Of a stretch of 36,946 bases of DNA, positions 32,329-36,946 are shown piece by piece. Source of the DNA: Gemmatimonadaceae bacterium (GTDB taxonomy: Bacteria; Gemmatimonadota; Gemmatimonadetes; Gemmatimonadales; Gemmatimonadaceae); contig JADGQR010000027.1 in the NCBI GenBank assembly GCA_017881685.1, positions 1 to 36,946 of the forward strand, read 5' to 3'. Position 1 is the stretch's first letter; each line of letters begins with the position of its first letter. The notes under the pieces are model-generated. The model was not told the origin of the DNA. It saw only the letters and a program-made list of their open reading frames with translations, and ran no database searches. A program made the position numbers and the translations under genes.

Positions 32329-33179
32329 ACCGGCGCCGGCAGAAGTAACGCGCTGAGCAGCAGGTACGCGACGGGGAGAACGAAGAGCAGACTGTCGAAT
32401 CTGTCCAGAATCCCACCGTGACCTGGAAGCAGCTTCGACGAGTCCTTCACTCCCGCATCGCGCTTGAGCAGCGATTCAGCGAGATCTCCAAGCTGTCCGA
32501 AAACTCCGACCGCAATCGCGAACGTCACAAGTCCGATCGGGCTGAGCGTGAGCTGCGCAAATGGCCTGAGCAGGAACTGCGCGAATATCCACGTACCGAG
32601 AACGGCGACGACGAGACCGCCGATCGCGCCCTCAATAGTCTTCGCCGGACTCACAGCGGGAATCAGCTTGTGTCTGCCGAGCATGCGCCCGAACGCGTAC
32701 GCTCCGGTGTCGGTTGCCCAGGTTACTGCAATCGGAAACATCACGAGCATCGTGCCAGCGAGTGCCCCAACCGTGTAGTCGTGATATCGCAGCGGATACA
32801 TGTACGACACGAGCGCGGGATAGATGATGCAGACGAGTGTTACCGAGAACGAGACCAGCGGCCTGCCCTCGACGCCACGCGCCCAGATCGCTGTCGCGAG
32901 CAACGCGAGGAACGCAAGCACGCCGAACGTCACCGTCACACGAAACACGCCCAGGTAGTTCGCGTGAACAGCAAGAGGAATGGCGGCGGCCAGCATTATC
33001 GCGGGAATCTCGAGCGGCTCCGAGCCACTGGTCTTCGCCATGCGAACCAGTTCCCATGCACCGATCGCCGCGACCGCACCGAGAGCGGCGGCGAATACCC
33101 AGCCGCCGATGAAGATGAGCGCGACAGTCAAAGGCGCGCCAAGCAGCGCGAACAGAACGCGCCGTGTGAGCTCGGACAC
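32325..33179 (-). CDS. cdsA: Phosphatidate cytidylyltransferase
   Basis: Membrane enzyme making CDP-diacylglycerol, the branch point for phospholipids. The protein is 284 residues with about eight hydrophobic helices. The CDP-DG synthase signature near the C-terminus is complete: SLLKRDAGVKDSSKLLPGHGG followed by ILDRFDS. The start is GTG at 33179, 4 bases after frr. uppS (undecaprenyl diphosphate synthase), commonly just upstream in this cluster, is not here. Confidence 0.95.
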   Translation of the reverse strand: MSELTRRVLFALLGAPLTVALIFIGGWVFAAALGAVAAIGAWELVRMAKTSGSEPLEIPAIMLAAAIPLAVHANYLGVFRVTVTFGVLAFLALLATAIWARGVEGRPLVSFSVTLVCIIYPALVSYMYPLRYHDYTVGALAGTMLVMFPIAVTWATDTGAYAFGRMLGRHKLIPAVSPAKTIEGAIGGLVVAVLGTWIFAQFLLRPFAQLTLSPIGLVTFAIAVGVFGQLGDLAESLLKRDAGVKDSSKLLPGHGGILDRFDSLLFVLPVAYLLLSALLLPAPV

Positions 33180-33183
33180 GAGC

Positions 33184-33738
33184 TCAGACTTCCATTATTT
33201 CAGCTTCTTTTACCTTTAGCAGATCATCGATTTTCGTGATGAAGTCGTCGTGCAACTTCTGCAGGTCCTTCTCCGCGTGCTTGACGTCGTCTTCGCTGGT
33301 GTGACCGAGCTTCTTCAGCTTGTCGCGCCCTTCGGTACGCGCGTGACGGATTCCAATGCGCGCTTCCTCAGCGAGCTTGTGGACGACCTTCACGAGATCC
33401 CTTCTTCTCTCTTCGTTCAATGCGGGAAGAGGAACGCGAATCACCCCGCTCTGTGACATCGGGTTCAATCCGAGATCGGAATCGCGAATTGCTTTCTCGA
33501 TCGCCTGAATCTGTCCCTTGTCCCATGGCGTCACGGTAAGGAGGCGCGGCTCAGGCGCGGACACACTCGCGACCTGATTGAGCGGCATCGTCTGACCGTA
33601 CACTTCGACGCGCACCGTGTCGAGGAGGCTCGTGCTCGCCTTGCCGGTGCGAATCGAAGAGAGCTCGCGCTTGGAGCTCTCCAGCGACTTCTCCATCGCT
33701 GATCGTGAATCCTTGGTGATCTGTTGAATCGTGCTCAT
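33184..33738 (-). CDS. frr: Ribosome-recycling factor
   Basis: Splits post-termination ribosomes together with EF-G. The protein is 184 residues, the usual length. Family blocks are [61 protein letters not shown], and [14 protein letters not shown]. The ATG at 33738 overlaps the pyrH stop by 4 bases; a longer upstream frame is only pyrH shadow. It ends 4 bases before cdsA. Confidence 0.96.
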   Translation of the reverse strand: MSTIQQITKDSRSAMEKSLESSKRELSSIRTGKASTSLLDTVRVEVYGQTMPLNQVASVSAPEPRLLTVTPWDKGQIQAIEKAIRDSDLGLNPMSQSGVIRVPLPALNEERRRDLVKVVHKLAEEARIGIRHARTEGRDKLKKLGHTSEDDVKHAEKDLQKLHDDFITKIDDLLKVKEAEIMEV

Positions 33739-34448
33739 TGAACCAGTGTCCCGATCCGCTCGCCGGCAACGGCTCGCGCAATCGCTCCAGGAGTGTTGAT
33801 GTTCAAAACTATAACGGGAAGCTTGTTCTCTCTGCACAGGGCGATAGCCGTCTGGTCCATCACGCCAAGCTCCTTGAGCATGACGTCGCGATAGCTGATG
33901 TCGGTGAAGAGCGTAGCCGCCGGATCCTTCTTTGGATCGGCAGAATACACGCCATCGACGCTGGTCGCCTTGATGATGACCTGGGACTTCGTCTGAATTG
34001 CGCGAAGCGCCGCCGCAGTATCGGTCGAGAAGTAGGGATTGCCTGTGCCACCCGCAAAAATGACGACGCGCCCTTTCTCGAAATGACGAAGGGCGCGGCG
34101 GCGAATGAACGGCTCGGCGATCTGTTCCATGTTGATCGCCGTCATTACGCGAGTCTGAACGTCGGCACGCTCGAGAACATCCTGCACCGCCAGCGCATTG
34201 ATCACGGTGCCGAGCATGCCCATGTAGTCGCCGCCGACGCGGTCCATCCCGTGCTGCGCGAACTGCGCTCCACGAACGATGTTGCCGCCGCCGATCACGA
34301 GGCCGATTCCGGCACCGGTGTCAACGACCTGCTTGATCTCCCCGGCGATGCGCGTCAGGGTGTCAAAATCGAATCCGACTCCCTTTCCTCCGGCGAGAGC
34401 CTCGCCGGAGATCTTCAGGAGAACGCGCGAATACGCCGTGGTGGCCAA
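33735..34448 (-). CDS. pyrH: UMP kinase
   Basis: Phosphorylates UMP to UDP in pyrimidine synthesis. The protein is 237 residues, of the bacterial hexameric aspartokinase-like type. Blocks: [65 protein letters not shown], and [15 protein letters not shown]. The start codon is most likely TTG at 34448, with GAGGAA upstream at the end of tsf and a product of the right length. No ATG or GTG is in frame nearby. Codons further upstream lie in the tsf end and add non-homologous residues. Confidence 0.93.
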   Translation of the reverse strand: MATTAYSRVLLKISGEALAGGKGVGFDFDTLTRIAGEIKQVVDTGAGIGLVIGGGNIVRGAQFAQHGMDRVGGDYMGMLGTVINALAVQDVLERADVQTRVMTAINMEQIAEPFIRRRALRHFEKGRVVIFAGGTGNPYFSTDTAAALRAIQTKSQVIIKATSVDGVYSADPKKDPAATLFTDISYRDVMLKELGVMDQTAIALCRENKLPVIVLNINTPGAIARAVAGERIGTLVQ

Positions 34449-34453
34449 GTGCT

Positions 34454-35047
34454 TTATTCCTCGCCCATCTGATAACGGGTGAAGCGGCGAACTACGATGT
34501 TCTCGCCGACCTTCGCCGACGTCTCCTTGATGAGATCGGCGATCGACTTCTTCGGCTCGCGGATCCACGGCTGGTAAACGAGGCAGTTGTCCTTGTAATA
34601 CGCTTCGACTTTTCCCTCGACCATGCGCTGGACGATGTTCTCGGGCTTTCCGCTTGCCTTGGCCTGCTCTTCCGCAATGCGACGCTCGCTGTCAACACGC
34701 TCCTGCGGAACTCCGTCCTTGTCTACGGAAATCGGTGCGGCGCTCGCAATGTGAAGCGCGATCTCGCGGCAGAGCGTCTTGAAGTCGTCGGTGCGTGCAA
34801 CGAAGTCTGTCTCGCAGTTCACTTCGACCAGGACTCCGACCTTTCCGTTGTGATGGATGTAGCTCGTGATCGCGCCTTCGGATGTCTGCTTGCCCGATCG
34901 TTTATCGGCCTTGGCAATCCCTTTCACGCGAAGAAGCTCCCTGGCCTTTTCCATGTCGCCATTCGTCTCTACCAGTGCCTTCTTGGCCTCCATCATTCCC
35001 GCGCCGGTAGCCTGGCGCAGAGCCATCACGTCTTTTGCTGTGAACAT
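34454..35047 (-). CDS. tsf: Translation elongation factor Ts (short form)
   Basis: Nucleotide-exchange factor for EF-Tu. The protein is 197 residues, the short form without the second core subdomain and long tail of the E. coli factor (283 residues). The N-terminal UBA-like domain reads [21 protein letters not shown], and the core motif [14 protein letters not shown] is intact. The ATG at 35047 follows a good AAGGAAGG ribosome site. It lies after an intrinsic terminator, so its expression relative to rpsB is expected to be reduced or controlled. Confidence 0.96.
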   Translation of the reverse strand: MFTAKDVMALRQATGAGMMEAKKALVETNGDMEKARELLRVKGIAKADKRSGKQTSEGAITSYIHHNGKVGVLVEVNCETDFVARTDDFKTLCREIALHIASAAPISVDKDGVPQERVDSERRIAEEQAKASGKPENIVQRMVEGKVEAYYKDNCLVYQPWIREPKKSIADLIKETSAKVGENIVVRRFTRYQMGEE

Positions 35048-35100
35048 CTCTCTATCCTTCCTTATTCATTCTTAGCGCTCAGGAGCGCGTAGTGATCGGT

Positions 35101-35134
35101 TAAAAGAACGCCGCCGGCTGTTTGGCCGGCGGCG
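35101..35134 (-). terminator. Intrinsic terminator/attenuator between rpsB and tsf
   Basis: The minus strand carries a perfect 10-bp GC stem (CGCCGCCGGC with GCCGGCGGCG), a 6-base loop and then TTCTTTT. It lies about 25 bases after the rpsB stop. A smaller hairpin (CTGCC-CGCA-GGCAG, 35138-35151) sits just before it. No clear promoter is visible between it and tsf, so partial read-through must feed the downstream genes unless a weak promoter was missed. The rest of the 35048-35158 gap holds a small stem GCGCT-CCTG-AGCGC and the tsf ribosome site. Confidence 0.85.
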
Positions 35135-35158
35135 GGTCTGCCCGCAGGCAGGAGGAAG

Positions 35159-36103
35159 TTAACCTTCCGAACTTTCGGCGTTAGCTCCGGACTCACCCGG
35201 GGAGTCCGACGCGCCGCTGGCTTCTCCGCCGGCCTCGCCTTCCCCTGCTGCTTCTCCCTCTGCGCCGGTCTTCAGCCGGGCCGCAATGGCCTCAGGCTTT
35301 GCCCGACGACGCCGCGGACGGCGCTTCCTCTTGCGGTCGCCTTCGCCTTCCGGCTCAGCGCCACGGTCGGAGCTGTACGTGTACGACTCCGTCTCTTCGG
35401 TCTCTTCGCGAATCGGGGCCTCACGCTTGGCTTCGATGATGGCATCGGAGATCGCGTGCGTGACCAGCTCGACAGACTTGATCGCGTCGTCGTTTCCGGC
35501 GATCGGGACCGTGATCAGATCGGGATCCGCGTTCGTGTCGACGAGTGCAATGATCGGAATGCCAAGCTTGTTCGCCTCGGCCACCGCGATGCGCTCCTTC
35601 TTGGAGTCGATCACGAACATCAGGCCAGGGAGACGATTCAGGTTCTTGATGCCGCTGAGGTTCTTCGAAAGCTTGTCGCGCTGGCGGCTCATCATGAGCT
35701 GCTCTTTCTTTGTGTAGTTCTCGAAATCTCCACCAGCCTCGCTGCCGGCCTCGAGCTCCTTGAGCTTGCGGACCTGCTTCTTGACCGTCTGGAAATTCGT
35801 GAGAAGGCCGCCAAGCCAGCGCTCGGTGATGTGCATTGCGCCTGCGCGGTCTGCCTCATCCTTCACGATGTTGACGAGCTGGCGCTTGGTGCAGACAAAG
35901 AGGACGCTTTCTCCACGGAGCACAACATTGCGTGCCAGCGTCTTCGCGATTTCCAGCTGACGCAGCGTCTTCTGGAGGTCGATGATGTGGATGCCGTTGC
36001 GTTCCGCGAAGATGAAACGACGCATCTTCGGGTTCCAGCGACGGGTCTGATGGCCGAAGTGAACTCCGGCGGCTAGAAGTTGATCGAGGTTTGGTTCAGT
36101 CAT
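35159..36103 (-). CDS. rpsB: Ribosomal protein S2 with long charged C-terminal tail
   Basis: Small-subunit protein S2, 314 residues versus about 240-260 in most bacteria. The conserved body starts [19 protein letters not shown] and includes [53 protein letters not shown] and IPGND-like [10 protein letters not shown]. The extra C-terminal part from about residue 230 has a very basic patch ([13 protein letters not shown]) between acidic Glu/Ser/Gly-rich stretches, ending ESSEG. It overlaps nothing. The start ATG is 16 bases after rpsI. It is followed by the rpsB-tsf terminator. Confidence 0.97.
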   Translation of the reverse strand: MTEPNLDQLLAAGVHFGHQTRRWNPKMRRFIFAERNGIHIIDLQKTLRQLEIAKTLARNVVLRGESVLFVCTKRQLVNIVKDEADRAGAMHITERWLGGLLTNFQTVKKQVRKLKELEAGSEAGGDFENYTKKEQLMMSRQRDKLSKNLSGIKNLNRLPGLMFVIDSKKERIAVAEANKLGIPIIALVDTNADPDLITVPIAGNDDAIKSVELVTHAISDAIIEAKREAPIREETEETESYTYSSDRGAEPEGEGDRKRKRRPRRRRAKPEAIAARLKTGAEGEAAGEGEAGGEASGASDSPGESGANAESSEG

Positions 36104-36119
36104 TCAGTAAGGGATCCGA

Positions 36120-36515
36120 TTAACGCTTGGAGAACTGGAACTTCTTGCGTGCCTTTGGACGGCCGGGCTTTTTACGCTCGACTGCGCGGGCATCACGAGT
36201 CAGAAGTCCGAGGTCCCGGAGCTTCCGGCGATGTGTCTCGTCGAGCTTGACGAGAGCACGAGCTACTGCGAGGCGAAGGGCACCGGCCTGGCCGGTGAGC
36301 CCGCCGCCGTCAACGCGGGCCATGATGTCGAAGCGGCCGAGTGTATCGGTCGCCGTGAACGGCTGCTGGATCGCGGCGACGTGCGCGGAGCGGGGAAAAT
36401 AGTCGCCAAGCGTGCGTCCATTGACCAGCCACTTGCCAGAACCGGGCTTCAGGTAAAGACGGCAGCGGGCTTCCTTCCGGCGTCCGATCGTGTGCGTGGT
36501 GGGACTTTCAGCCAT
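36120..36515 (-). CDS. rpsI: Ribosomal protein S9
   Basis: Small-subunit protein S9, 131 residues, whose C-terminus reaches the P-site tRNA. Blocks: HTIGRRKEARCRLYLKPGSG, VNGRTLGDYF, VDGGGLTGQAGALRLAVARAL, and the C-terminal DARAVERKKPGRPKARKKFQFSKR with the conserved FSKR end. The ATG shares its A with the rplM stop (TAATG), the usual rplM-rpsI pair. Confidence 0.97.
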   Translation of the reverse strand: MAESPTTHTIGRRKEARCRLYLKPGSGKWLVNGRTLGDYFPRSAHVAAIQQPFTATDTLGRFDIMARVDGGGLTGQAGALRLAVARALVKLDETHRRKLRDLGLLTRDARAVERKKPGRPKARKKFQFSKR

Positions 36516-36946
36516 TACTTCGTCTCACTCTTCTTGTTGAGGTCGAGCACCTTGGGCTGCTGCGCAGCGTGGGAGTGCTTGTCTGTTGCAAAAACGCGGA
36601 GCTTGCGGCGCAGGGACTGACGTCCGAGAGCGGTCTTCGGCAGCATGCCGTATACCGCTTTCTCGATCACGCGCTCGGGATGCTTGTCGAGCATCGAGGC
36701 GAATGGCGTGAAGCGCTCGTGGCCCATGTAGCCGGTGTGATGGAAGTAGCGTTTCTGCTCTCCCTTCTTTCCGGTGACGCGGACCTTGGAGGCGTTGATG
36801 ACGATGACGTTATCGCCGGTATCCATGTGCGGGGTGTACATCGGCTTGTGCTTGCCGCGAATGATCTTCGCGACCTCTGCGGCGAGGCGGCCAAGGACCA
36901 TGCCCTCCGCGTCGACGATGAACCATTCGTGCTGGATGTCAGCCGG
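36515..36946 (-). CDS. rplM: Ribosomal protein L13 (5' end outside window)
   Basis: Large-subunit protein L13. The frame is open to the last base of the window: the residues before the internal Met at 36901 read IQHEWFIVDAEG, which matches the family N-terminal region (WYVVDA in E. coli), so that ATG is not the start. Conserved parts are VLGRLAAEVAKIIRGKHKPMYTPHMDTGDNVIVINA, GKKGEQKRYFHHTGY and AVYGMLPKTALGRQSLRRKLRVF. About 143 codons are visible, with perhaps ten or fewer lacking. Confidence 0.97.
   Translation of the reverse strand, partial: PADIQHEWFIVDAEGMVLGRLAAEVAKIIRGKHKPMYTPHMDTGDNVIVINASKVRVTGKKGEQKRYFHHTGYMGHERFTPFASMLDKHPERVIEKAVYGMLPKTALGRQSLRRKLRVFATDKHSHAAQQPKVLDLNKKSETK

Noticed and set aside
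1-36946. CRISPR arrays, insertion sequences, prophage or attachment sites at tRNA-Val
   Set aside because: No regular direct repeats, transposase or integrase motifs, or duplicated tRNA 3' end were seen. The tRNA is flanked by ordinary genes.

Overview
The window is a GC-rich, gene-dense stretch of a bacterial chromosome. All 40 protein genes I can support, and one tRNA gene, lie on the minus strand, so transcription runs from position 36946 towards 1. The organism is probably a Gram-negative-type (diderm) bacterium. It makes meso-DAP peptidoglycan (MurE with DNPR motif), has LspA and RseP, uses the MEP isoprenoid pathway (Dxr), and has TPR, DUF4388 (PATAN) and roadblock proteins mixed into its chemotaxis genes. 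The whole picture reminds me most of Gemmatimonadota, but this is an impression that only a ribosomal-protein phylogeny could confirm.

Region 1 (36946 to 25860, in transcription order) is housekeeping: rplM (cut by the window edge), rpsI, rpsB, a strong intrinsic terminator, tsf, pyrH, frr, cdsA, dxr, rseP, a 152-bp gap with a nested stem-loop, a YggS-type PLP protein, and an ileS of the eukaryote-like type 2 with a GxHH signature in place of HxGH. A DksA/TraR zinc-finger gene, lspA and an RluD-type pseudouridine synthase continue the same chain down to 23937. There is no uppS between frr and cdsA, where it often lies.

Region 2 (23944 to 12657) is a complete signalling module coupled directly to rluD: cheW, cheY, cheA (no P2 domain), cheC-type phosphatase, a 645-residue TPR protein, a DUF4388 protein, three successive small roadblock-type proteins, a 71-residue orphan, a DUF4388-TPR fusion, cheR, cheB and a last TPR protein. 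No chemoreceptor, GTPase, flagellar or pilus gene is inside the window. This combination is the best candidate for an under-described system here: a two-component chemosensory core joined to roadblock and PATAN/TPR adaptors, as expected if it controls polarity, type IV pili or another non-flagellar output.

Region 3 (12595 to 1) opens with a near-consensus sigma70-type promoter (TTGACA, 17 bp, TACACT). It is followed by a tiny two-helix membrane protein that may be translated leaderless, tRNA-Val(TAC), and an exported TPR protein with a TolB/FlgO-like N-terminal domain. The division and cell-wall (dcw) cluster follows: rsmH, ftsL, ftsI with a PASTA domain, murE, murF, mraY, murD, ftsW and the first 248 codons of murG. 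There is no mraZ at its head.

Most adjacent genes overlap by 1 or 4 bases (TAATG, TGATG or ATGA junctions) or are separated by fewer than 25 bases, so translational coupling is likely through all three regions. Several genes use GTG, TTG or possibly CTG starts. The only gene gaps above 80 bases are 29883-30034, 35048-35158, 16737-16837, 12559-12656 and 12180-12265, each described below. No stretch above 300 bases lacks a gene, and I saw no insertion sequence, prophage or CRISPR array.
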